Source: Boswellia sacra (Eukaryota; Streptophyta; Magnoliopsida; Sapindales; Burseraceae). Taken from it: a stretch of DNA of 64,000 nucleotides. Under the pieces are notes generated by a model. That model was not told the origin of the DNA. It made no database searches and saw only the letters and a list, made by a program, of their open reading frames with translations. The translations under genes and the position numbers were made by a program. The DNA is taken from positions 988,501-1,052,500 of the forward strand of contig SNVD02001362.1 in assembly GCA_013180625.2 (NCBI GenBank), written 5' to 3'. This document shows, in pieces, positions 23,836-35,493 of this stretch (its first letter is position 1; each line of letters starts with the position of its first letter).

Positions 23836-24006
23836 GAACTGAGCTTCAGTTTGGTACATATGCTTTACTTGGTTTGCTGAATTAAGCTTCAGTTTGGTAC
23901 ATATGCTTTACTTGGTTTGCTGAACTAAGCTTCAGTTTGGTACATGTACTTTGCTTGTTTGCCGAACTGAGCTTCAGTTCGGTATATGTGATTTACCTCG
24001 TTTGCT
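23836..24006. repeat. Four tandem ~43-bp repeats with a palindromic core
   Basis: Units starting at about 23836, 23879, 23922 and 23964 each carry GAACTGAGCTTCAGTTTGGT or close variants, followed by ACATATGCTTTACTTGGTTT. The core is a near-perfect inverted repeat (CCGAACTGA-GC-TTCAGTTCGG in the last unit). Related single copies occur in both LTRs and at about 21936, 23248 and 23508. They lie upstream of the antisense gene, so a regulatory role for it is possible but untested. Confidence 0.85.
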
Positions 24007-25305
24007 AATATTTCAATGCGTATATGCTTTAAGAACTTTTAGTGGCGGCTCCCACACTCCATCCATATGCATTTATTGCATATAAGCACATCTTCCAAAC
24101 ATTTATATATATATATAAACCTCACCTACGTAAAGCTAGATAAATAAAGCTTCTTTTAAGACAATGGTCCCACATGCTTATATTAATGTATTTGAATAGT
24201 CAAAATAATTGTCCTTTCTATCCTACTACTTTGCACAAGTCATTTATACAAACGTGCATTACTACTTCATTCAATTACTTTTGACTTTTCAACAATAAAT
24301 TATAATTGATTACTTTTGGGTTTAATCTAGCAAGAAGAATCAGAGGCAATAAAGCAAGAGACGGTGGAAATGGGTCTGGGCTCACTTGGCTATTTTCTTA
24401 GACAAATGGTTGGGAAAGCTTCCAAATTAACTTGTTGCTCTGCAACATTCTAGCGTAAGACAAAATCAAGAACAAAAAGTTCCATTAATGCATGCCCAAA
24501 AGTCTATTAATCAAGTGGCGGCATGAAAAGCCTTTGGACTTTTTGCTAGCTTATTTTACAAACCATTTTCATTTATTTACACTTCTCTCTCTCTAGGAAA
24601 CATTCCCATGAAGGGGCTGATTCGCATTGCCCCATGTCTGCATGTCTGACTATTTTATAAACGGGATTAAAAAAAAATGTTGTTTTCATTATTTAAAGAA
24701 AAAGAAAGAGAGAAGGGGGGCAAAAATCTTAGTACCTTAGCTTGTGCTCGTGAGATGAAGAAAATAAGGCTTCAAATTATCTCCAACAGTAAAGCATGAG
24801 AATGCCAAAGTTAAAGCTGAACTCTGCTGAGATGTAAAAAATAAAAATAAAAAAGAGAGTTGCAGGAACCTAAGTTGCAAGAGAGAAGAAAGTAGGAGAA
24901 AAGGAAAGAGGCAAGAACGAAAATAAGTGAGAAGGAAATGAGGGAGGTTCGAAGGCTACCGAAACTCAAAATATAGCCTTTTCTAGTAGACTTCTTACAA
25001 GATTTGAGTCAATTCCATCTTGGGAACTACATATATTAACTTTTTGGAAAGGTTGCTTATTTTGAAATAAAACTAATAGTAAAAAATGATAAAATAATAA
25101 GAGTTGAGTGTATGATAAGTTAAAACTTTACTACCACTTTACTAAGCCCTGCCAAAATTAACCCTTAACTTGGTTTTATTTGGCAATTTTATAATTCCTC
25201 CTAAGCTACTCTACGAAGCCAAAGCATGAGGGATCAAGGGAAACAAAATCTCATTGAGCTGAACCTAATTGAGACAGTCACAAGTCTTCATACTTCTGAC
25301 TGGTG
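24007..25305. other. Non-coding 3' internal region of the Tat element
   Basis: No gene. AT-rich, with purine-rich runs (for example AAAGAAAGAGAGAAG near 24700). It ends at the polypurine tract. Confidence 0.6.
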
Positions 25306-25319
25306 ATTGAGGGGGCTAA
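25306..25319 (+). other. Polypurine tract of the Tat element
   Basis: ATTGAGGGGGCTAA sits immediately before the 3' LTR, where plus-strand DNA synthesis of LTR retrotransposons is primed. Confidence 0.75.
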
Positions 25320-26546
25320 TGTGGGTGGTATTTTGTGAATTCACCTAGAAAGACCAAAATAACCCCCTAAGTAAAGCTCCGTGATATTTGTACAGTCCTA
25401 GTATCAATTGAGTAGTCTTTGTTGGGAGGTAACCCTCAATATATGAAATACTTAGTTTATTTGGAGCTAAATTGAAAGTATTGCACATGAAATCAGAATT
25501 ATCACTTGTAACTAAATTGGGTCTTACCGAACTGAACCTCAGTTCAGTCAGTCGTCACTTGCTACCAAATTAAGCTTTACCAAACTGAGCCTCAGTCTAA
25601 TAAGCCACCATCGCCTTATGTGGAGTGTAGAGTTATATAGTAATTCATAGTTTTATTTATGCTTTCATTCATTGTGCGTACATAATATCAATTGTCGTGA
25701 GCCCTTCAGAGTCGCCGAACTAAGGTTTAGTTTGGTAATCATTCGATGTCAACAAACTGGTCTCTAGCTTAGGGGATAAAATCTCACACAAACCTCAGTG
25801 TCAATACCTATAAATAAGGTAACAATGATTGGCCACGTGGTAGCATCTCAATGCTTTAAAATTAGGGTTTCAGACTCATTCAAGAATCATCTAGAATAGT
25901 ATGAAGAGCCATGAGATTATGACACTTGGGAGGGATGAACGACCAAGATCTAGGTTACATAGTAAAGGTTCTCTATAAAAACCCATTTATGCCTCCAAGA
26001 AAAGGAGGACACTCTGGGATAATCCCTAGGAAGATTCAGAATATACTCACTAGGACTTACACATTCTTACCAACCTCCATTGCAATAACCATTCCATTAT
26101 TCTGTCCATGACAACATCCTTTCCACACCCTCCTTTTAATCGTTTCTCACCTTTAAAGCTTACTTAAAACTAACTTAAGCATCGGAGGGTTATCGCCGGT
26201 GAAACATCCGGTGCCTCCTAACCTTTTTTGTGGTTTTGTAGCTGCTAGGAAGAAGTTGTTCGTAAGTCGCTTCAGCCGCCATGGGACTACCTTAAAGCTC
26301 TTTTCCTCAGGTTGAAGAAAAAGGACCCTATCTAGTGCCGTTCTCAGCTTGTAACTACCTGCCCTCACATTATCAGAGGTTGTCAGAGTACCACCATCAT
26401 TGTATAAGACACTAGCCCCCAACATAACTATTACAATCCATTACTATCATCATCAATTTTTATATCCCCGAGGGTACTCATGCCATACTCTCATCTTCTT
26501 CATGCTTTAGTTTAATTTTGGTTAGTCCGATTTTTGAGCATCAACA
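25320..26546 (+). repeat. 3' LTR of the Tat element
   Basis: 1227 bp, TG...CA, partner of 12556-13783. TATAAATA is at 25809-25816. Differences from the 5' LTR are almost all transitions. Confidence 0.95.
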
Positions 26547-26815
26547 GAAGGTATATTATACTCATACGCATTTATCAAGGCTACCATCAATGATTCATTA
26601 ATGACTGAGGTAAATGAAGTTAAAATGTTTCATTTTGTTGGTCAATTAGGGTAAAAAGTCAGGTAATGTCAACAATCCTTAATATAAGAGGTCTCAGTCC
26701 ATTTTTCAAATCGGGGAAGTTTCAGTGAAATTTTTCCCAAAAAATGACGAATTTGGCAAAAGTGTACCATTACTAGCTTGATCATGCTAGGAACTTGTAA
26801 GGATTAGAGCACAGT

Positions 26816-27202
26816 TGTTTGGTCTTCTCTACTAGTTAAAAGAGTTTTTTAATATTAAAAAAACTCTTATATTTTTCTTATATCGTTTTATTGTCACTTA
26901 AAAAGAGCCTATGAATGATTAAAAAAATATTTTATATCTTTTGGGAAAAGTTCCAAATTAAGACTTTTGGGTTAAAAGTCTTTTTGAGTTTTTTAAAAGT
27001 TATAAAATATTAAAAATACTCTTCCATATTTAGAAAGATTTATCTTATGCTTCCTTCCTACTAAAATTCTTTTTGCTAATTTAACATTAGCAAGTACCTG
27101 GTATATTTACTCAACCAAACAACCAATAACTATTTTTATCAGCTTTATTCCAATAAGATCTAGTTCTATAAGCCCTACTTGAATAATCCCAAACAAACAG
27201 AT
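26816..27202. mobile_element. Dispersed MITE-like repeat (relative of 9836-10252)
   Basis: Begins near AGTTGTTTGG and ends near CCCAAACAAACAG, a short imperfect inverted terminus. The interior shares ordered words with 9836-10252. No coding sequence. Confidence 0.45.
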
Positions 27203-27362
27203 ATTTAGTATCTATAATACCAACATTTCAATGTCTTCCATGGGTTAATTTATGATGCATATTAATATAAATAGACACATTATTTAGAAAAGGATATAAG
27301 GCCAATATCAACCTTCAAACAAAAAGGAAGAAGCATGTAAAAGTAAACGTATACATACATAC

Positions 27363-27529
27363 GCTTTTTGAGAGTCATGTATGAGAATTTTATTGCAGTC
27401 ATTTCTCCTTGCTTCTTTATCTTTGCTTCCTTTCCAATAAAAACCCTCTCCTCTACCTCCACAGTTGAAGCAAAAGTAGGTAGTTGAGGTTCACTAGATT
27501 GGTTCGTATTATGAACTGGCCAAGCATAA
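27363..27529 (-). pseudogene. Candidate internal exon of an unrecognised host gene, truncated by an LTR element
   Basis: Open minus-strand frame with coding-like composition (YAWPVHNTNQSSEPQLPTFA, then EVEERVFIGKEAKIKK), ending at a donor GTATGT (27362-27357). The residual phase of 1 nt complements the 2-nt start of the exon at 12382, so the two would splice in frame across a 15-kb intron that holds the Tat element. The 5' side is cut directly by the LTR element at 27530. I do not recognise the product. Confidence 0.35.
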
Positions 27530-28257
27530 TGATGAGGAACGGGGTTCCTCAAATTAAAAGAAAGGGAGAGAGAAGTAAATAGAGGAAATGAGAGAAATAA
27601 TAGAAAAAATTGAAGGAGAAGTAGAGTGAAATTGAGGGAAAAATAATCTTTTTACTAAAATATCAAAAACCAAATAACAACCAAGTCCGAAAATAACATA
27701 ACTAAAGGCTCCTATTTATAGGACCTTAAAATATAGTTCTACTAGAAAATAAAATCTCATTAGGAAACTGAATCATAATCTTAGTTTAACTAGAAATGAC
27801 CAAAAATAAACACTACGAAATATAGAAAACTATTAATTAGAAAAGCAACCCAATTAGGAGATCTTCCAATTTAGGAAGTCAAAATCCCTAATAATAGTCA
27901 AAATCTCTAATTTATTAAAATCCTAAAATCAAATTAAAATCCTTAACTTTATTCCTAATTATAATCTAATGGATCCTACATCAATTCTCCTCCACTTGAA
28001 AGAACTCAACTCTTGACAAGTTGTCAAGGAGGAAGTGTTTAATACACAAGGAATTGCCACGTCATGCCTTGCACAAGCATAGGAAAGGTGTTAACCCAAA
28101 ACTTCTCTTGGTAGTTGAATGGCATAGGTATACATGACTAAAATATCCTTTGAGGAGGAAGCAATGATATTCACCATGGAAGACTTTACCAAGGATGTTG
28201 ACTCAATGATAAAATTAGGTGAACCCAAATATGAATAATAACCTATGAAATTAATTT

Positions 28258-28659
28258 CTAGAATGATCTCACGAGATTTTTTTCATATAGGGATTTAACT
28301 TCATATATGGGCTCTATATCATCATTAGAATTCATCTCGCCCACAATTTCAATATCATCTTTAGATACATGTTCATCTTCAAGATTAATCTCACTTGTTT
28401 CATCATCTCTACTAGAATCATCACATTCATCCTCGAGGTTCTTAGGAGTTGCATCCAGAATCCTTTCATCATCTTGATCTTTATATTGGGTGGATGGCTC
28501 AATTTGAGGGTCTTGTTTTGTGAAAAAGGAAGCTTGTAAGGCTTTTATAGCTTCTAGTAATTCTATCGTAATGGCATCTAACCTAGCATTCATCCTTTCT
28601 TTCAAGGCATCCATTCTATTGTTTGTCCTATTTTCCAATGCATCCATCATAAGGTTCAT
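28258..28659 (-). pseudogene. Gag-like coiled-coil remnant inside the small LTR element
   Basis: The only substantial frame of the small element. Its N-terminal part has repeated Met-Asn-Arg-Leu-Asp heptads (ENRTNNRMDALKERMNARLD), like the start of plant Gypsy Gag proteins, and its C-terminal part is acidic (Asp/Glu-rich). It lacks the Gag core and zinc knuckle. The frame opens upstream past an in-frame stop, so it is probably a truncated Gag. Confidence 0.5.
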
Positions 28660-28869
28660 CTTATTTTCTTAGGCTTGCACCATTAGGAGTATTTGTTGGA
28701 GTGTTTTAGGTGTTGGATTGAGAGTGAATTACGGTAAAGGTAATTGGCCATATTTAGGGATTTGGAAGACTATGCAATGAAACTTTGAATGATGTTTGAC
28801 ACCTTTGTAATGGAAATGTCAAGTTGGTGTTGGAAGACAGATTGTCGATTGCAACGAGGAGATTATAAT

Positions 28870-28896
28870 GGTGGTGGTGGTGGTGGTGGTGGTGGT
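28870..28896. repeat. (GGT)n microsatellite
   Basis: Nine GGT-type triplets inside the small LTR element. Confidence 0.95.
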
Positions 28897-29555
28897 GAAC
28901 AGTAACTCCGACATAAATAGTGACTCCGGTGAACAATGATTTCTATCATGAATTGTAACTTTGATGTGAACAGTAAATGTGATTGAATTTTTTTTTAATG
29001 GGAGATGGAATTCGAATAAAGTTAATTACTGGTGGTGGAAAATTTAGGGTTTATGAGTTGAACAAAAAAATTAAAGGATAACTAGTGCAAGAGGGGATTA
29101 TGCCACGCTCTGATACAAATTGACAAAGAACGGGGTTTATCAAATTAAAAGAAAAGGAAGGAAATGTAGATAAAGGAAATGGGAGAAATAATATAAAAAA
29201 TTGGGAGAAAAGTAGAGCAAAATTGAGGGAGAAATAATCTTTTAACTGAAAAATAAAAAACCAGTGACAACCAAGTCTGAAAATAACATAACCAAAGGCT
29301 CCTGTTTGTAGGACCTTAAAATATAGTTCTATTAGGAAATAAAATCCCATTAGAAAATAGAATCTCAATCCTAGTTTAACTAAAAAATACTAAAAATAAA
29401 TGCTACACAATATAGAAAACTATTAATGAGGAAAGCAATCCAATTAGGAGATCTCCCAATTTAGAAAGTCAAAATCCCTAATTTATTAAAATTCCTAAAA
29501 TCAAATTGAAATCTCTAATTTTATTTCTAATTATAATCTAATGGGTCTTACATCA

Positions 29556-30834
29556 TGTATCCTCTTTTCTATTCCAATCTCAGAAGATTCAACTCTTGAG
29601 CTCCGTCCGGTGATACTGCTATGCAAACAATTCTAATTCTTTTAAGCAAATTTTAGCAAATAAATACAAAATCAAATTTCAATTTCTTATACTAAACAAA
29701 TCATTTATATAAAAAAATTAAAAAATGAAAAATCAAATGCAAGCACAGTTACAAGGACGACCATCAACTTAAAAGGCTAACAGTAATATACACGTAAATA
29801 AATAAAATTTGCCTGCATTTTCTTAGCAACAAAACAGCGAATGAACTCAAATCTTAAAACATGCAATAAGAAAAACAACAATCAAAAGAACAACTCATAA
29901 AATGAAGAAAGGAAATGATTAATTCATTTTATTTAAAGTCTCACCGTTAGCATTGAAAGGAGAGGAGGGAATGGATGGTTAGGGAGAGAAGAGGTGAAAT
30001 GTTTGAAAGCGAGTCTAGGAGCATCATTTTGTGGCCTCTTTGGATGATTGGGAAAGAGTCGTTGTTAACAGTGAAAGCCACTTGAAAGCGAGGGTTGTAG
30101 TGTGGCACTTGGTTGATTGCCGTGTACACTGGCAAGCAAGTTCCATTGTTTCTAGCGACACAACTCTTGGAGCCTCGACTTGTAATTTCTGTTTTTTGCT
30201 TTCTATTTTGCCGCTATTTCCACCTTTGATTTTGCTTCTTCTTTTGTTTTATTTATTTGTCAGATATTTCATTTTTTTGGACCCCAAAGTGATATTAGAA
30301 GGCCCATGATAGGTTTCATTAATCTTCACATAACTCCTACCACAAATTTAAGAAGGTTAAAGTTAACGGCTAAAGGTAATATTGTCTTCTTACCTTTTTC
30401 TTTTCTTCCCCTTTCTTCCCTTCTCTCTCCTTCTTCACTTCTAAGTAGATTTCATCAAAAATATATTTTCATGTCTCAAAGATTTTCCTTAAAATGCATA
30501 GAAATTACACTTCAAATTTTGCCAAAACTTTGTTTCCCTTACTGATTACAAGTTCATCTCTCTAACGAAGCTATAACTACCAATTATCCAAAATTCATCC
30601 GGCTACTGTACAGGTTTCAAACTTCGAACAGTTTTTATTTTTCATTTTCAAATTGATTTTTTAAATTTTCAATTTTATGTTAAGAAATAATAACATAGGA
30701 CATATGGAAGGACAACAAATGCATTACAATGGCTGATTGCAGTATTAGATGTGGTTGTGATTGCAATGGTGTTTTGGAATCAAGTGTTACTTTTGAAAAT
30801 TAAAGATGAATACAATGGGTTGTTTTAGTGCTTT
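29556..30834. other. Intergenic, no recognised gene
   Basis: Short frames at 30031-30309 and 30306-30545 have hydrophobic runs from T-rich DNA and no recognisable domain. Nothing supportable. Confidence 0.4.
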
Positions 30835-32604
30835 TGTAATGCCCATTAGACTTCAATAAACAAAAGCCCAAGCCCTAATTTAAACTTCAATCCAGCCCAG
30901 CCCAATTTGTTTTTCCTTCACTTTGTTAACAAAAAAATAAAAATAGAGGGGATTGGGGGAGAGAAGAAACAGGAAACAGAGAGCGGAAAGCTTCCAGCTT
31001 CCCCGAGTTGATCATCGGTTGTCGGACTTTGACTCTCGATTCCAACCTATTTTACATGAGTTTTCGGCCAAATAATATGCTATTTTGAAGCTCGTTCCGT
31101 CCTCTTCCCATCCATTTGCATCTTGTCATCGAATTCTTTACGGTTTTTGCAGATCGAAGCTTGGAAGCCGACAATGTCGTATGTATTTTTCGGCTAAAAT
31201 CTGGTGAGTTACCGATCAAACTATACATCAATTTGAAGCTTGTTCCATACTCTTTCTAACATTATCTCTTTTATTGCATGTTGATACACGAATTTTACAA
31301 ATCAGAGAAAAAAAAGTTAGGTCACTATTCATCTTTTTCCAACGACGTTTCCGTTGGAGGTTTTCGGTTATCAAACAATTGACAGAACATTCCTTAGCCA
31401 AAAGGGAGCTTAAATTCATTGAGTGGATTATTTTTTAAGATTTTCATATTATATTAAAGTGTATTTGTTTCATGATTCTTCACATGATTTAAGTTAGTGG
31501 TTTAATTAATGGAGTTCCAAATCGTTCTCTTTTAAATATAAATTGTTGTTAGAACAAATGATGAGTGATTATGCTATTTTGAAAATAAGTGGGTGTAAGG
31601 TATTAAATTTTAGATAAGAAGATGTTTATGGGTGGTTCTAATAAACTAGTGTTTGAGCATATAGTAAATCTTGTTACGTTGTGTTTGAGTATAAAAACGA
31701 AAAGGAATTTAAATTGAAATTTGTAGAATGAATGCACGTAGTATGCAGTAGAATGTTTGTTGGTGGTTAGAAAATAGGCATTTATAGTTATATGAATTTA
31801 TATAGTAAATTGAAGTATTTAGTTATTTCCTTTTTGAATAAATATATGTATGGAAAAGTGTGTTTTTGCTCTAATAAATATGAGAATGATGGTTGATATT
31901 GTGCTAAAATATTCACAAATTATTTAGGAGAAAAGCTTTGGAAATTAGAATTTTCTTTCTGTAGGGGGTGAACTACAAATTCTAAAAATTGATCCAGAAT
32001 TCCCTAGGGACCTGAAGGCAAAATATTGGAAGCTTTGAATACTCAAAGAATTTTCATTTAAATCATAGTTTTTAAGATTTTGGAAGTCTTTGAAGTTTTG
32101 AATTGGAATTTTTGGATTAGATAAACTTTGAAGCATAAATATGTGAAAGGATGTTATAAAAAAATGTTATATAGAAAGTATGAAATTTTGGGATAAAAAG
32201 GAAAGCTATGGTTTATAGTGCGTTGAAAAAGTATTTTACTTATGGGTTATAATGATTTATAAATGTTATTTTTATGAATATGTTAAAAGATTCTAAAGAG
32301 ATTTAGAAGATTTATTTTCTAGATCAACTAATAAGAATATTTAGTGACGTTATTTAACATTTTATGAATATGTTTGCAAGAATATTTTAGTGAAGTTAGA
32401 AGTGCTCAAGTTAGTTCCTATAAATTCTTGAATATAAATGTAGCATTTTTTTGTTACGTTTGTTTTCAATCATTAAAATATTTCAGAGTTAGTTTTCAAA
32501 ATAGTTCCAGACATTATTTTTAGTTTCAAAAATAGTTCTAAACAAAGATATAACACTTTAAAAGAAAATTTAGATTTTATATTTGAAGTGTTTTCTAGAT
32601 TATC

Positions 32605-33200
32605 CACTACAACAAAAAAGGTCTTTTGTGTCGGCCGAAAAATGACACATGTCAATATACATGTCGGTCTTCGCACGACATAAATGGCCCTGACACATAT
32701 TCTATACGTGTCACTTGGTCAAACCGATATAAGCATATGTGTCGTTCACAAACAGACATGTATAAACAAATATGTGTCATAGTATAGGATTTTACCAAAT
32801 ATGTGTCAGCCAGTAAGTGACACATATATTGTGTCGGTCACAGAATGACATGCGAGTGTCATTCTATGACCGACACAAATCTTATGTCGGTCATAGAACG
32901 ACATGCTAATATCGGATTGTACCAAATATATGTCCGTCAATAAGTGACACAAATCTTGTGTCGGTCACAGAATGACATGCCAGTGTCATTCGTTGACCGA
33001 CACAAAAGCACATCTCTTAAAACATATGTGTCATTTTACGACCGATATTTACTAATAACATATGTGTCATTTTTAGGCTGACATCCAATTTCATTCACTG
33101 AGTGACACATATTTCATTGTGTTTTCGTGTAACTTTTATGTGTTGGTTTTTGGCCAACATATACCTTTCAAAATATATAATACGTGTCAGTCTAGTTCAG
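32605..33200. repeat. Subterminal repeat region of the CACTA element with long hairpins
   Basis: Two palindromic stretches, about 32830-32877 and 32957-33004, each read TGTGTCGGTCA...GAATGACA on one arm and TGTCATTC...TGACCGACACA on the other. Many further GTGTC/GACAC words surround them. In CACTA elements such motifs near the ends bind the transposase. Confidence 0.8.
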
Positions 33201-33619
33201 GCTGACACGTATTATATATTTTTTATTTTTAAAAGTATATAATTTGTATATAATATATAATTTGTATATTACAAGAATCCACTAGAGAAATGATGCCATT
33301 GTATTTATAGATTCACATCGTTTAGTGAAACTAAGTAAATCATCATCAAATCAGTAAGTGGTTAGTGATTTAATAAACCTCTAGTAAAATTAATAACACA
33401 GCATAAAACAACTAGAGGAAATTACATAGCAGGAAGAACACTATTAATAATACTGAGGCTCAATATTGAGGTTGTGATGAGCACTTGGAGAACTCCTCAA
33501 TGACATTGACAAGAAGTTGCAAAAAATATACTTTTATGAAAAGCCGGAAGAAAGTATTCGACATATTCTTAAACAATACAACGTTTCATCTGCATATTTT
33601 CCTTTCATTGATTAATAAT

Positions 33620-33655
33620 CACTAGAGAGCACATTCTTAAACATGCTCTCTAGTG
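33620..33655. repeat. 36-bp perfect hairpin ending in CACTA/TAGTG
   Basis: Arms CACTAGAGAGCA (33620-33631) and TGCTCTCTAGTG (33644-33655) are perfectly complementary, with a 12-base loop. It lies inside the CACTA element, well away from its ends. Confidence 0.9.
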
Positions 33656-35383
33656 AGCACCTTGCGATTCTGGGATGAGATTGGTAAGAAAGTAGGATTC
33701 AAACTGCAAAAACAATTTCCAAAGGCACAATAAAGAGAATATAACTGTTAGCAAAAGTTCTTAGGATTTTTCAGATTTATTATTAAGTATTAAAGGTACA
33801 ATGGATATGATGGGTAAACTGCAACTATTACATCTCCAATTAACAGTAACAACAATTATCTACAAAAAAAGTTTGACTGCTAAATCTTTTTTCCTTCTTC
33901 TTGAAAATTATTTCTCCAGAGAAAATGCCTGTAAAAAAAATTCATTGAGAGAGCTTGAATGGAAAACAAAAAAGAAAAGAAAAGAAATCATTATTTTGTG
34001 ATAAAAAATAATGATATGCTACGATGAGTAGCAAATCTTCACTTTAAAGTGGTGGTAAGGCCAAGTGTGGAAAAATTCAAGGCCAAACAAAGAAATCAAT
34101 TGAAGAAGAATGCTGCAAAAAATTGCCTTACAACCAACAATTAGTATCCTGACTTTTTCCTTGATCACTTATTGTATCTTCTTCATTCTTATAATCGCAT
34201 ACATAACCCGAAATCCAACATCTACAAGCTTGTAGTTTTTTCCTTTGTTCCCGAATTTTATCATTGGCAGTTCATATTAACACCCTAAAAACAAGAGTTT
34301 GAACATCTGAAACAGATCAACATGCATTCACTTAACTGAGTTTTCATAAATGAGGTAAGCCAGGGAAAGAAAAACTTTGCAATGTCTACAGACGAGAGAA
34401 GGATGTTGTTGCAACCCCTGTGTTCTATTCCATAACTTAAAAAATAAGATTTTAAAATTTTATAGCAATCAACATTTCTACTTTTTGTAAACAATAGAAG
34501 GAAAAAGAAACTAAATTACCTTGAAGGGCAATTTCAATGTTGCATGTAAGAGCTCATAACAATTTGTGCATGCCATGTGCATAAATTTGGAAAGAAAATT
34601 ACCTAAACACGGAGGATGACAGATTCATAGCTACAATTAATGCAGCCTACACTCAGAGATGACTTATCGACATGGTAATTTAAGATTTATGCCTGAAGAA
34701 ATTTTGACTAGACTCACACCACACCAGGATGCCCAAATTGTATTTTTAGAGCCTCGAAGATTAAGAAGGAGACATTTTTAGCTAGTGATTATGAAACCAA
34801 CTCGTAGAATGTATGATAAAGCAATCGCTGGTGAAGTTTGATACCTTCCGTTATGAAATAATCGCCAAAGCAGTGAAAGGCACATGCCAATTTTGGCAGT
34901 TCAGAGAAGCCAAGAATGACAAACTTGTCCAAGCGTTCAACAGGTGACTTCCTGCATAGGTGTTAGCCATTCTGCTCAAACATTCTATTGTATTAACAAG
35001 AGCATGCTCCTATTTTCTGAATATTCTCTGCATCACTCTCTTCTCTGCATCATGTTAAAAGGCAATCTCATTGATGTACACAAATTATATCTAAGGACAG
35101 CCTTCATAAAATTGAGGTCATTTAAATGACATCTTGCAAATTATACTCCCACTTGAGAAAAAATTGTGCCAAGATTTCTTGTTTTTACTTCAAAAGACAT
35201 GTAGCGCCAATTCCCATATATTCCATGAAGCACAATCCCTGGTCCTCAGAATAAGTACAAATGATGATAAGACAATCTTAGAGTAACAATTTTGCAAGAA
35301 ATTTATTTGTATGTGACCCACGTAACACAAAAAAGAATAAAAAAAGTGTTATTGATTATAAAAAGGGGGACAAAAGAAATTAC

Positions 35384-35493
35384 TTCTGAGTCAGAGCCAT
35401 TAGCAATTGAAGTTGTCTGTCTAAGATTTTAACAGCTGACAGATTGATGCCTTCAACAAGTACCATAAATTTCTGCACGAGGATGACCAAAGC
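35384..35493 (-). other. Candidate untranslated or 3' exon of the captured gene
   Basis: 110 nt between an acceptor (TTGCAG at 35499-35494) and a donor (GTAATT at 35383-35378), on the same strand as the NBS-LRR fragment and downstream of it. NBS-LRR genes often have introns in the 3' UTR, so this may be a captured 3' exon. Evidence is splice words only. Confidence 0.25.

Larger units (their letters stand above)
12556..26546 (+). mobile_element. Ty3/Gypsy LTR retrotransposon, Tat type, 14 kb
   Basis: A complete insertion bounded by the 5-bp target duplication GAAGG (12551-12555 and 26547-26551). It has 5' and 3' LTRs (12556-13783 and 25320-26546), a primer-binding site directly after the 5' LTR, plus-strand gag-pol ordered GAG-PR-RT-RNaseH-second RNaseH-INT, a minus-strand extra gene, and a polypurine tract before the 3' LTR. 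The second RNase H between RT/RH and integrase, the great length and the extra ORF are marks of the Tat lineage (Ogre/Retand relatives). By eye the LTRs differ at about 24 positions plus one indel, roughly 2%. Several stops and two frameshifts make the element non-autonomous. Confidence 0.93.
27530..29555 (-). mobile_element. Small non-autonomous LTR retrotransposon, minus orientation
   Basis: Two direct repeats of 454 bp (27530-27983) and 435 bp (29121-29555) flank 1.1 kb. Read on the minus strand, the LTR starts TGATGTA. It carries a TATAAATAGG-type promoter word (clear in the 27530-27983 copy, degenerate in the other) and ends near GAACCCCGTT...CA. Directly after the 5' LTR is TTTGTATCAGAGCGTGG (29118-29102), matching the initiator-Met tRNA primer site (TATCAGAGC). 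Before the 3' LTR is a purine tract GTGGAGGAGAAT (about 27995-27984). There is no pol. The LTRs are visibly diverged, so it is older than the Tat element. No clean target duplication was found. Confidence 0.8.

Noticed and set aside
29051..29368. Phe-rich minus-strand frame suggesting a membrane protein
   Set aside because: It lies in the LTR of the small retroelement; the Phe/Leu richness comes from A/T-rich repeat DNA.
32605..33200. CRISPR-like array from repeated GTGTC words
   Set aside because: Spacing is irregular and inverted, the genome is a plant's, and the position fits CACTA subterminal repeats.
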